A stretch of 64,000 nt of DNA from contig JAFTPD010000007.1 of assembly GCA_017463485.1 (NCBI GenBank), positions 62,001 to 126,000 of the forward strand. Reading direction: 5' to 3'. This document shows, piece after piece, positions 1-8,337 of the stretch. The notes under the pieces were generated by a model. That model had not been told where the DNA came from. It did no database searches and saw only the letters and a program-made list of their open reading frames with translations. The translations under genes and the position numbers were made by a program. This stretch comes from Clostridia bacterium. GTDB taxonomy: Bacteria > Bacillota > Clostridia > Oscillospirales > CAG-272. Each line of letters starts with the position of its first letter. Within the stretch, counting starts at the first letter, position 1.

Positions 1-594
1 GCCCTCTATCCCGCCAAGGTAGTATTCCCCAACGCGACCTCCATCAGCTACTCCAAGAGCTATGATGAAACCGTCAAGGAGGCTGACGAAACTGAGGGCT
101 TGCCCGCTTACACCTACGGCTCTTACTTCAAAAACGCCGTGTCGAGAAGCATGTACGACATCTTTACTGCGTCCCCCTCGGCTGTCGCGGAGGTTGGCGG
201 CGAGCAGTACGAGATATCTACGTCACAAAATATATTCAAGCTTATGACGATCACCTCGGAGACGCGCATAGTTCAGGAGGGTAGCAGTGACACGCAGGGA
301 CTCAATATTCCCTCCTACGTTGCAGTCTGTGCATCTACCGAGATCGTGTCCGACGAGCTTCTTTCATCCGCATCCTACGGCAACACCGACCTTATGCTCG
401 CTTGCCTGCGAGGGATCGGCAGAGAGATAATTCCCGTGGATATTCCCTTTAAGGCTATGGTCGTTACCGAGATCGATTCGGAGGCATACACCCCCGACGG
501 TGCGGTTGCCACCGCCATCTGCCTTGCGGTAATTCCTACGGCTGTTTGCTTCGGCGTGGGAATTTACGTCAACGTAAAGAGAAAGTACCTGTAA
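1..594 (+). CDS. C-terminal part of a probable GldG-like ABC-transporter auxiliary protein (5' end outside window)
   Basis: The frame is open from the first base, so the visible 197 residues are the end of a longer protein. They contain an extracytoplasmic-looking stretch and finish with one hydrophobic segment (about the last 30 residues) followed by a short basic tail, which suggests a C-terminal membrane anchor. The next gene encodes a DUF4340 protein; DUF4340 and GldG-type proteins are commonly encoded together with ABC-2 type transporters, and that neighbourhood is the main reason for the call. No catalytic motif is visible in this fragment. The family assignment is an inference from context; a generic membrane-anchored protein is the alternative. 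Confidence 0.55.
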   Translation, partial: ALYPAKVVFPNATSISYSKSYDETVKEADETEGLPAYTYGSYFKNAVSRSMYDIFTASPSAVAEVGGEQYEISTSQNIFKLMTITSETRIVQEGSSDTQGLNIPSYVAVCASTEIVSDELLSSASYGNTDLMLACLRGIGREIIPVDIPFKAMVVTEIDSEAYTPDGAVATAICLAVIPTAVCFGVGIYVNVKRKYL

Positions 595-652
595 ATCAAA
601 ACGTAATCACAGTGCGGCGCACGTTGCCGCCTGAAAGGAATGGAAGCATTTG

Positions 653-3091
653 ATGCAAAACGAAATTCACCTTATATTCAACCCCGGGCGGGGAGAGGTC
701 GCTATCCGCTCCGTGACCGCAGTGCGCGGCGACAGAGTAGGCGCTCTGCCCGCTCCCGCCCGCAAGGGATACAGCTTTGAGGGCTGGTTTACCTTCCCCG
801 AGGGCGCGGATATTCCCGCCGACGGCTTTGGCGGACGTGTGTTGCCCGAGCATATTGTGGACGACAGGCTGAGCGATGATACCGTGCTCTTTGCCCACTG
901 GAAAAAGCTGACCCGCAAGGTCGGTCGTAAGACCTCTCTGCGCAACCAGAAGCGCGCTCTTATCGCTCTGGCGGCGGCTGTGGTCCTGCTTGTCGGCGCG
1001 TTGATATTTGTAAATTATATCGTTGATATATATACCTATACCGACGTCGACGGCGTGGAGTATACTCTCAAAAAGAGGGACGGAAAGTACGCCCTGTTCC
1101 TTGACGGAGAGCTTTGCGACATAAACCACGAAGGCTTTTATCAGACCAAAAGCGGCACGCTTCTTGACGTGGACGAGTCCACGGGCGATTACGAGATCTA
1201 CGCCGTAGTCCACACCGCACAGACAGAGGAGCTTGGTCACAATCGCCGCGTGCTTATGTTCAAGCAGCTTACCTACGATATGTCCTCCACCAAGGACGAA
1301 AGCAAGGTAATAAAAGAGATACGACTCAAAAACGAGTACGGCGAGATGACTCTTGTCCGCGGCGACAGCAACAGATTTTTTGTCGAGGGCCACGAAGGAC
1401 TTTTGCTTGACGACGAGCTGTTTGCTACCCTTGCATCCGCCTGCGGCTACACTATTTCCACTCACCGCTTGGCTGATCCCGTGAAAAATTCCGACGGCTC
1501 TGTTGACCTGTCTGAATACGGTCTTGTCAGCGAGCTTCGCACGAAAACCGAATATCCCGAAGGCACTGATGCCGAAACGGACGGCTCTCTTTCGGATATG
1601 GCAGGCGAGGGCGTGACGGTGGAATACATGTACGAGCCCACCAAATACACTATTACCACCATGACAGGTGATGAGTATACCGTCACCGTTGGCGACATGA
1701 CGCTGACGGGTAGCGGTTACTACGCTATGTACGAGGGCAGAGATACCGTTTACGTACTCAACGCCACCAACATTACCGCAGGAATGATGATCCCCGTCGA
1801 AGCACTTGTAGTGCCTACGATAGTGTATACTTCGTCCAATCAATATTATGACGTATCCGATTTCACCTATCGCTCGCATATTGACTACGACGAGATGTAC
1901 CTCGGACTTCTCTCCGAGCTTCTTGATGTGCCGCGCGAAGATCTGACCAACGCTACCGACGAGGAGCTTGCGCAGTACGAGAAGCAATACGACGAGATAA
2001 TCGCGGAAATGCCCGACGACGAGTTTGCAAAAATGTACGACGAGGCGCTTGAGAAAAACTCCACCGTCGTCACCTCATTCTCATATATTCCCCTGTCAGA
2101 CAGAGAAAATCAGCTCTATTCCACGCTCCCCTTCCAGATGTCGTCAAAGTACATGGCGGGATATCTTCCTGACTCCAACAACATTTATTCCGTCTTGCAG
2201 AGTCTGAACACCATGACTATCGACAAGGTAGTGAAGCTTGATCCATCCGACGATGACCTTGAAAAATACGGCTTGAGCAACTCGGCGCATATCATAAGCT
2301 ACTACCTCAACACATCAGAGGGCAGTGTTTACAATTACGTTGAGATAAGCGCCAACGCCGAGGGCGTTTACTACGCATATTCCCCCGACTACGATATGAT
2401 AGTAGAGTTTGCCGAACATCAGGCTCCCTTCCTCGAGTGGGAGGACTTGGATTGGTACAGCCGCGAATTCTTCGGCTTCAATATCGCTCATATCACCGAG
2501 ATAATCGTTGAGAGTAAAGGCGAAACCATTCATTTTTTGCTTGACAATTCCGCTTCGACCAAGGTGGATGAAAATGGCACTCCCACTATCGGTACGGATA
2601 AGCTGACGGTATACGCAAACGGCAAAAAGCTGGATTACAGCATATACGTTACAAAGCCCTCGGGCTCGTCCACAAAGGAAACGGCAACGTATAATTTCAA
2701 GCGTTTCTTTGCTTACGCCCTTGCTACTGCCTCGCTTGAGGGCATGGCGGAGCTGTCGGATGACGAGATACAGGCGTTCCTTGATTCTCCCGACTCCGAG
2801 TGTCAGCTCAAGCTCACCATTATCGGCGACGACAGTGACTATATTGCACGCGACAAGGACGGAAATCCCGTGCGCGAGGCAAACTCGGTCTGCAACGTAT
2901 ACAGATTCTATCAATACTCCGAGCGCAAGTCCTTCATGACCGTTGAAGCTCTCGACTCGCCAAGCTCGGCAAGCGATCCTTCGCAGGCGCAGGGCAGATT
3001 CTACGTTTCCCGCTCCTTCTGCGACAAGATAATCGCGGACGCCGTGCGCGTGATAAGCGCCAAGGAAGTACCCCTCGATTCCAAATACTGA
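653..3091 (+). CDS. DUF4340-domain membrane protein with N-terminal InlB-type repeat
   Basis: The product has 812 residues. The ATG at 653 directly follows a TTG and lies about 12 nt after an AGGAA ribosome site. Residues about 1-85 resemble a Listeria-Bacteroides (InlB B-type) repeat, with a GYSFEGWF core. A transmembrane helix follows at about residues 100-120 (ALIALAAAVVLLVGALIFV). The long C-terminal part looks extracytoplasmic, acidic and rich in beta-strand patterns as in DUF4340 proteins, which accompany GldG-like ABC transporter components. It starts 58 nt after the preceding gene and is probably cotranscribed with it. The molecular role of DUF4340 is unknown to me; envelope or export-linked function is inferred. 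Confidence 0.7.
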   Translation: MQNEIHLIFNPGRGEVAIRSVTAVRGDRVGALPAPARKGYSFEGWFTFPEGADIPADGFGGRVLPEHIVDDRLSDDTVLFAHWKKLTRKVGRKTSLRNQKRALIALAAAVVLLVGALIFVNYIVDIYTYTDVDGVEYTLKKRDGKYALFLDGELCDINHEGFYQTKSGTLLDVDESTGDYEIYAVVHTAQTEELGHNRRVLMFKQLTYDMSSTKDESKVIKEIRLKNEYGEMTLVRGDSNRFFVEGHEGLLLDDELFATLASACGYTISTHRLADPVKNSDGSVDLSEYGLVSELRTKTEYPEGTDAETDGSLSDMAGEGVTVEYMYEPTKYTITTMTGDEYTVTVGDMTLTGSGYYAMYEGRDTVYVLNATNITAGMMIPVEALVVPTIVYTSSNQYYDVSDFTYRSHIDYDEMYLGLLSELLDVPREDLTNATDEELAQYEKQYDEIIAEMPDDEFAKMYDEALEKNSTVVTSFSYIPLSDRENQLYSTLPFQMSSKYMAGYLPDSNNIYSVLQSLNTMTIDKVVKLDPSDDDLEKYGLSNSAHIISYYLNTSEGSVYNYVEISANAEGVYYAYSPDYDMIVEFAEHQAPFLEWEDLDWYSREFFGFNIAHITEIIVESKGETIHFLLDNSASTKVDENGTPTIGTDKLTVYANGKKLDYSIYVTKPSGSSTKETATYNFKRFFAYALATASLEGMAELSDDEIQAFLDSPDSECQLKLTIIGDDSDYIARDKDGNPVREANSVCNVYRFYQYSERKSFMTVEALDSPSSASDPSQAQGRFYVSRSFCDKIIADAVRVISAKEVPLDSKY

Positions 3092-3119
3092 TACAATACC
3101 CGAAAGGAAATTTGACGTT

Positions 3120-3575
3120 ATGGCAAAATTACAGATAAGAAAGCTGGGCGACGAGGCTCTCCGCAAGGTGTGCCGTCCCGTTGAAGCTATAACCCCCCGT
3201 GTTCACCGTCTGCTGGACGACATGGTGGAAACCATGCGCGCCGCAAACGGATGCGGACTTGCAGCTCCCCAGGTGGGAATTCTCCGCAGAATAGTAGTTA
3301 TCGAGGTGGAGGAGGGACAGGTCATTGAGCTGATAAACCCCAAGATCGTTGCCTTCTCGGGCGAGCAGGAGGCGGAGGAGGGTTGCCTTTCCGTCCCCAA
3401 CAGATGGGGAACGACCAAACGCCCCATGCACGTTACCGTCCGCGCGCTTGACCGCAACGGCAAAGAGATAGAGCTTACGGGAAGCGATCTGCTCGCCCGC
3501 GCCTTCTGTCACGAGCTTGACCATCTTGACGGCAAGCTGTTTATCGATATTGCCAAAATGGCGGAGGATCAATAA
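3120..3575 (+). CDS. def: Peptide deformylase
   Basis: This 151-residue protein removes the N-formyl group from the initiator methionine of nascent proteins. All three signature motifs are visible: GCGLAAPQVG (motif 1), EEGCLS (motif 2, with the metal-binding Cys) and HELDH (motif 3, with two metal-binding His and the catalytic Glu). The length is normal for a bacterial deformylase. A ribosome site (AAAGGAAA) precedes the ATG. Its stop codon directly abuts the ATG of fmt, so formylation and deformylation are coupled in one operon, a common bacterial arrangement. Confidence 0.96.
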   Translation: MAKLQIRKLGDEALRKVCRPVEAITPRVHRLLDDMVETMRAANGCGLAAPQVGILRRIVVIEVEEGQVIELINPKIVAFSGEQEAEEGCLSVPNRWGTTKRPMHVTVRALDRNGKEIELTGSDLLARAFCHELDHLDGKLFIDIAKMAEDQ

Positions 3576-4529
3576 ATGCGCATACTCTTTATGGGCACTC
3601 CCGATTTTGCCCTGTTTTCCCTTAAGGCGCTTTGTGAGGCGGGACGCGACGAGATAGTCGGAGTCGTCACTCAGCCCGACAAGCCCAAGGGCAGAGGCTA
3701 TACCCTCACGCCTCCACCCGTCAAGGTGTACGCAGAGGAGCGCGGTATTCCCGTTTTCCAGCCTACGACCTTGAAGGACGGAGCGTTTGCGGGTGAGCTT
3801 GATTCCCTTGCACCCGACCTTATTGCCGTTGTGGCGTATGGAAAAATTTTGCCCACATACGTTCTCGACTACCCCAAGCACGGTTGTATAAACGTCCACG
3901 GCTCGCTTCTTCCCGCATACCGCGGAGCCGCGCCCATGCAGCGCGCGATAATGGAGGGATGTCCCATCACGGGAATCACCACCATGTATATGGCGGCGGG
4001 ACTTGACACGGGCGATATGCTGCTGAAAAAAACATTTAAAATAGACGAAGATTACAATTTTGAGGACGTTCATGACGGGCTTGGCGCACTTGGCGCGGAA
4101 ACCTTGCTTCAAACCATCGAGCAGATACGCCTTGGCGTTGCCGTCCGCGAGGTGCAGGACGACAGCCTTGCAACCTATGCGGCAAAAATTGAAAAATCCG
4201 ATTGCCTTATAGACTTTTCAAAAGACGCGCAGACTATCCATAACACCGTGCGCGGTCTTTCCCCCATTCCGCTCGCCTTCACCAAAATGCCAAACGGTAA
4301 GCTGCTAAAGCTGGTCCGCTCTCGCGTTTGCCGTGATATGCACACCGACGCCGCTTGCGGCACCGTCATTGCTCTTGACGACGCAGGTGACGGACGGGTG
4401 CTTGTCGCTTGCGGCGGCGGAACGGTCATTTCGTTTGAGCGCCTGCTCCCCGAGGGCAAGGGACAAATGAATGCGGCTGATTTCATTCGCGGCAGACGGC
4501 TGTCCGTGGGTGACCGACTCGGCGAATAA
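3576..4529 (+). CDS. fmt: Methionyl-tRNA formyltransferase
   Basis: This 317-residue enzyme transfers a formyl group from 10-formyltetrahydrofolate to initiator Met-tRNA. The N-terminal Rossmann-like domain carries NVHGSLLPAYRGAAP, which includes the catalytic Asn and His, and an LDTGDML segment that supplies the expected Asp. The C-terminal OB-like domain follows from about residue 205. The start ATG directly follows the def stop codon without a gap, so translation is likely coupled. Length and motif order are standard. Confidence 0.96.
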   Translation: MRILFMGTPDFALFSLKALCEAGRDEIVGVVTQPDKPKGRGYTLTPPPVKVYAEERGIPVFQPTTLKDGAFAGELDSLAPDLIAVVAYGKILPTYVLDYPKHGCINVHGSLLPAYRGAAPMQRAIMEGCPITGITTMYMAAGLDTGDMLLKKTFKIDEDYNFEDVHDGLGALGAETLLQTIEQIRLGVAVREVQDDSLATYAAKIEKSDCLIDFSKDAQTIHNTVRGLSPIPLAFTKMPNGKLLKLVRSRVCRDMHTDAACGTVIALDDAGDGRVLVACGGGTVISFERLLPEGKGQMNAADFIRGRRLSVGDRLGE

Positions 4530-4545
4530 ATTTTCGGAGGTTTCC

Positions 4546-5256
4546 ATGTTATTTGGACTCTTTATGGGCGACTGGACGCTTGTTCCGCTCTTTATCGCCA
4601 TGATTTTTACGTTTGTCGCGCAGATAAACGTAAAGTCCACGTTTAATAAATACCAAAATGTCCGCAACAGGCGAAGCATCACGGGAGCTGAGGCTGCTCG
4701 AAAAATACTTGATGCAAATGGACTTTCACACATCAGCGTGGAGCGCGTATCCGGCGAGCTTACCGATCACTATGACCCACGCACCGACGTTATACGTCTG
4801 TCTGACAGCGTGTATTCCTCCACCTCTGCCGCCGCAGTCGGAATCGCGGCTCACGAGGCGGGTCACGCAATTCAGCACGCTCAGAATTACGCGCCTATCA
4901 AGATCCGCGCGGCTATCATTCCCGTAACAAATATCGGCTCGCGCCTCTCCTGGCCGCTCTTTCTAATCGGTCTTTTGCTTGCGGGCGCGCCCTACGGCAG
5001 TATTCTTATGCTTGCGGGAATTGTTTGCTTTTCCTTCTCGACTTTGTTCCAGCTTGTCACACTTCCCACTGAGTTCAACGCATCTGAACGTGCCATGCGC
5101 ACGCTTGAAAGCACGGCTATGCTTGACGGAGAGGAGCTTGTCGCGGCAAGAAAGGTACTGTCTGCTGCCGCCATGACTTACGTTGCGGCTCTGGCGTACT
5201 CCCTTGTCTATCTGCTCCGTCTTATTCTTATATTTAACGGCAACCGCCGCAGATGA
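4546..5256 (+). CDS. YugP-like zinc metallopeptidase, membrane bound
   Basis: The product has 236 residues and belongs to the Zn_peptidase_2 (YugP) family. The ATG at 4546 is chosen because it follows a good ribosome site (CGGAGG) by 6 nt; an upstream in-frame extension would overlap fmt. An N-terminal transmembrane helix (residues about 5-25) is followed by a soluble stretch with the zinc motif HEAGH (about residue 103) and then hydrophobic segments. The substrate is not known. Genes of this family often sit beside fmt and rsmB, as here. It ends 7 nt before the rsmB start. Confidence 0.85.
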   Translation: MLFGLFMGDWTLVPLFIAMIFTFVAQINVKSTFNKYQNVRNRRSITGAEAARKILDANGLSHISVERVSGELTDHYDPRTDVIRLSDSVYSSTSAAAVGIAAHEAGHAIQHAQNYAPIKIRAAIIPVTNIGSRLSWPLFLIGLLLAGAPYGSILMLAGIVCFSFSTLFQLVTLPTEFNASERAMRTLESTAMLDGEELVAARKVLSAAAMTYVAALAYSLVYLLRLILIFNGNRRR

Positions 5257-5263
5257 CCGAAAA

Positions 5264-6664
5264 ATGAAAAACAAAAACATTGATACACAAAAAAATTCCG
5301 CCACTTCTCCGCGTTTGCTCGCACTTGACGTGCTGATTCGGGTAGAGGGCGGACAGTATGCAAATATCGCGCTCGACACCGCCCTTAGCAGGCACGAGCT
5401 GTCCGCCGAGGACAAAGCATTGTTCACCTCCATTGTGTACGGCGTGCTTGAACGTCGGGTAACGCTGGATTTTATTTTGTCCCAATTTTCGGTGCGCAAG
5501 CTTTCCGACGTGGACGTGCAGACGCTTTGCGCCATGCGAATGGGGCTGTATCAGCTGATCTACCTTGACCGCGTGCCCGATTTTGCCGCTATCAACGAAA
5601 GCGTTGCCGTCGTCCCGCGAAAAAGCTCGGGATATGTCAACGCCGTTTTGCGCGCATACCTTCGCTCGGTCGATGGCAAGGAGCGCGAGGCTCGCTTTAC
5701 TCCCACCGATTTTGCAGACCGATATTCCGCGCTTGAGGACAAGCCCGACCTTGCCCGCGCGGTGGCTTACGGACTCCCCCTCCCTCTCGCGGAGAAATTT
5801 ATTGCCGCATTTGGAGAGAAAAAGGCAGAGCGCATTATGGCGGCGTTTGCACAAAAGCCGCCCATCACTTTGCGAGTAAACACTCTGAAAACAACCGTAG
5901 ATGCGGTCAAAAACAGCTTGTCGAAGCAAGGATTCTCTCTGTCCGACGGACTGTATCTGGATTCCACTCTCCGACTTGAGAAGGGCGGAGTTTTTGACGG
6001 TGATGAATTCAAAAACGGTCACATATTCGTTCAGGACGAGGCGTCGCAGGTTTGCGTTGAGGTGCTTAGCGCACAGGCGGGCGAGCTTGTGATCGACACA
6101 TGCTCCTGCCCCGGCTCAAAGGCATTCGGCTGTGCCATTCGCATGAAAAACAGCGGGGAAATATACAGCTTTGACCTCCACGAAAGCAAGCTTTCTCTCG
6201 TACAAAAGGGCGCGGAGCGACTTGGTATCAACATTATAAAAACACAAAGGCGCGACGCGCGAGATCCCGACGAGTCCTTGATAGGCAAGGCGGATCGCGT
6301 GCTTTGCGACGTTCCCTGCTCCGGACTCGGCGTTATTTCCAAAAAGCCCGAAATACGCGGAAAGGATCTTGCCGAAGCTGCAAAGCTCCCCGCAATTCAG
6401 CGGGATATCCTTGAACAGAGCGCAAAATACTTAAAGTGTGGCGGCGTGCTTGTTTACTCTACCTGCACTCTGCTGCCCGAGGAAAACGGTGCGGTAGTCA
6501 GCGATTTTCTTAAAAACCACCCCGAATTTTGCGCGGTGGATTTCGAGATCTCCGCACGGTGTGACGATCTGCCTGCTATAAAGTCGTCGGAAGGATGCAT
6601 AACGCTCACCCCCGACGAGCACAACACCGACGGCTTTTTCATTGCCAAGCTAAAAAGACTTTAA
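5264..6664 (+). CDS. rsmB: 16S rRNA (cytosine-967-C5)-methyltransferase
   Basis: The protein has 466 residues: a NusB-like RNA-binding domain (residues about 15-145) and a Rossmann-type SAM methyltransferase domain. Catalytic Cys motifs are present as DVPCSGLG and YSTCTLLPEEN, the two-cysteine signature of RNA m5C methyltransferases. The SAM-loop motif reads DTCSCPGSKAF, whereas the common form is DxCAAPGGKT, so motif I is divergent. The ATG at 5264 is preferred because an earlier in-frame start would overlap the peptidase gene; there is no strong ribosome site, which suggests translational coupling. Confidence 0.9.
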   Translation: MKNKNIDTQKNSATSPRLLALDVLIRVEGGQYANIALDTALSRHELSAEDKALFTSIVYGVLERRVTLDFILSQFSVRKLSDVDVQTLCAMRMGLYQLIYLDRVPDFAAINESVAVVPRKSSGYVNAVLRAYLRSVDGKEREARFTPTDFADRYSALEDKPDLARAVAYGLPLPLAEKFIAAFGEKKAERIMAAFAQKPPITLRVNTLKTTVDAVKNSLSKQGFSLSDGLYLDSTLRLEKGGVFDGDEFKNGHIFVQDEASQVCVEVLSAQAGELVIDTCSCPGSKAFGCAIRMKNSGEIYSFDLHESKLSLVQKGAERLGINIIKTQRRDARDPDESLIGKADRVLCDVPCSGLGVISKKPEIRGKDLAEAAKLPAIQRDILEQSAKYLKCGGVLVYSTCTLLPEENGAVVSDFLKNHPEFCAVDFEISARCDDLPAIKSSEGCITLTPDEHNTDGFFIAKLKRL

Positions 6665-6691
6665 ACCTTTACACACAAAGGAAATTTATAC

Positions 6692-7753
6692 ATGAATAAC
6701 AATCTTCCCTCCCTCCTGTCAATGTCGCGGGAGGAGCTTTGCGAGCTTATGATTTCTATCGGCGAGCCGAAGTACCGCGCCGAGCAGCTGTTCGTCCAGC
6801 TTCACCGAGGGCTGTCCCCCGACGAGATGACAAATATCGGCAAAGCCACGCGCGAAAAGCTTGCGGCTGTGGCAAGCTACCACCTGCCGCGCCCCAAGCG
6901 ACGACTTGTCAGCGCCATTGACGGTACGGTCAAATACTTATTCGAGCTTGCCGACGGCAACTGCGTGGAATCGGTGGTCATGAAATATGAGCACGGAAAC
7001 ACGATATGCATATCCTCGCAGGTGGGCTGTCGCATGGGCTGCAAATTCTGCGCCTCCACTATCGGCGGCAAGGTGCGCGACCTTGATGCGGGCGAGCTGC
7101 TCGGTCAGGTGATCGCCGCGCAAAAGGACTCAAACGAGCGCATCTCCAACATTGTTATGATGGGAATCGGTGAGCCGCTTGACAACTACGACAACGTACT
7201 GAAATTTTTGCGCCTTGTAGGTGACGAAAAGGGTATTTGCATAGGTCAGAGACACATTTCGCTTTCTACCTGCGGTATCGTTCCCAAGATTTACGAGCTG
7301 GCGAAGGAAAATCTGCAGATCACTCTCTCCATCTCGCTTCATGCGGCAGATGACACGACTCGCAGTGCCATCATGCCCGTCAACAACAAGTGGGGTGTCG
7401 AGGAGCTGATGCGCGCCTGCAAAGATTATTATAGTGCGTCGGGACGCAGAATTTCGTTTGAATACACTCTGATATCGGGCAAAAACGACTCTCGCAAAAG
7501 CGCCTTGGCACTTGCCGAGCTGCTCAACCGCAGTCTGCGGACGCGCAGTAGCACCATGCCCATTCACGTCAACCTTATTCCCGTCAACGAAGTAGAGGAG
7601 ACCGGCTTTGTTCGTGCGGACGATTCGGCTATCCGCACGTTTGCCAAAACCCTTGAATCCAAAGGGATTCGCGCCACGGTGCGCCGCAAGCTTGGGGCGG
7701 ATATCAACGCCTCCTGCGGTCAGCTTCGTCGGGCGGACGGAAAGGAGCTTTAA
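6692..7753 (+). CDS. rlmN: Dual-specificity 23S rRNA / tRNA adenine-C2 methyltransferase
   Basis: This 353-residue radical SAM enzyme methylates C2 of adenosine in 23S rRNA (A2503) and in some tRNAs. The radical SAM cluster motif CRMGCKFCAST (CxxxCxxC) is seen at about residues 109-119, and the conserved C-terminal Cys that carries the methyl adduct lies in NASCGQLRR. A ribosome site (AAAGGAAA) precedes the ATG. The stop codon overlaps the next ATG (TAATG), which points to coupled translation. This modification can affect sensitivity to ribosome-targeting antibiotics in other bacteria. Confidence 0.95.
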   Translation: MNNNLPSLLSMSREELCELMISIGEPKYRAEQLFVQLHRGLSPDEMTNIGKATREKLAAVASYHLPRPKRRLVSAIDGTVKYLFELADGNCVESVVMKYEHGNTICISSQVGCRMGCKFCASTIGGKVRDLDAGELLGQVIAAQKDSNERISNIVMMGIGEPLDNYDNVLKFLRLVGDEKGICIGQRHISLSTCGIVPKIYELAKENLQITLSISLHAADDTTRSAIMPVNNKWGVEELMRACKDYYSASGRRISFEYTLISGKNDSRKSALALAELLNRSLRTRSSTMPIHVNLIPVNEVEETGFVRADDSAIRTFAKTLESKGIRATVRRKLGADINASCGQLRRADGKEL

Positions 7754-8277
7754 TGTCATACACCCGATATTCCTTTTCCACCAAAAAGCCGTCCGCGCTT
7801 ATACACTCGGCGGTGATAATATCCTACGTTCTGGGCGTCCTTTTGTATGCGACGTCAACGATGGAGAACATTCCTTATCCTGTCATATTTCAGACGGCTA
7901 CTATTTTACTGCTTGCCGTAGGAACGTATCTGCTTTTTCGTTTCGTATTCAAAAAATTTACTTATGAGATAAGTGAAAACAGCGAGCGCGACCTTGACCT
8001 CGTTATCACCGAAACGGTAGGCAAAAAGCAGACCGTTGTGGCGAGGCTGGCGCTTTCAAAAATCAGCCGCGCAGAAATCGTGGACAAAAAAGCATTGAAA
8101 AAAGAGCTTGCGTCCAAGGGCAAAAGCCGTCCGCTTTTGTTTCGATATGACACAAATCCTTCCGACCAAAGGGTAATTTTAATAGATTTTCCAAGCGAAA
8201 ATTCGTGGGTGATAATCCCCGAGGATAAAACCATGGGGCAAATTTTAAAAGTCCATATAGGTCAAAGCGAGCAATAA
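7753..8277 (+). CDS. Small two-helix membrane protein, unrecognised
   Basis: The product has 174 residues. Two hydrophobic segments (about residues 17-35 and 45-62) are followed by a roughly 110-residue cytoplasmic-looking domain with alternating strands, which resembles the PH-like fold of some small bacterial membrane proteins. I do not recognise a family. Its ATG overlaps the rlmN stop codon and it is the last gene of the def-fmt-rsmB-rlmN run, directly followed by a strong terminator. Confidence 0.75.
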   Translation: MSYTRYSFSTKKPSALIHSAVIISYVLGVLLYATSTMENIPYPVIFQTATILLLAVGTYLLFRFVFKKFTYEISENSERDLDLVITETVGKKQTVVARLALSKISRAEIVDKKALKKELASKGKSRPLLFRYDTNPSDQRVILIDFPSENSWVIIPEDKTMGQILKVHIGQSEQ

Positions 8278-8321
8278 AAGAGAAAAACACTTGCACTGCG
8301 GTGCAAGTGTTTTTCTCTTTT
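8276..8321. terminator. Bidirectional intrinsic terminator, perfect 21-bp stem
   Basis: A 21-nt arm (8276-8296) and its exact reverse complement (8301-8321) enclose a TGCG loop. The arms start with AAAAGAGAAAAA and end with TTTTTCTCTTTT, so a U-tract follows the stem on both strands. It ends the rlmN run on the plus strand and the lipoprotein gene on the minus strand, and overlaps the stop codon of the former. Confidence 0.93.
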
Positions 8322-8337
8322 AATACCCGTATTTCAT

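Noticed and set aside
596-1987. A 463-codon minus-strand frame opposite the DUF4340 gene
   Set aside because: Antisense of a gene with a good start, ribosome site and domain structure; no supporting signals of its own.
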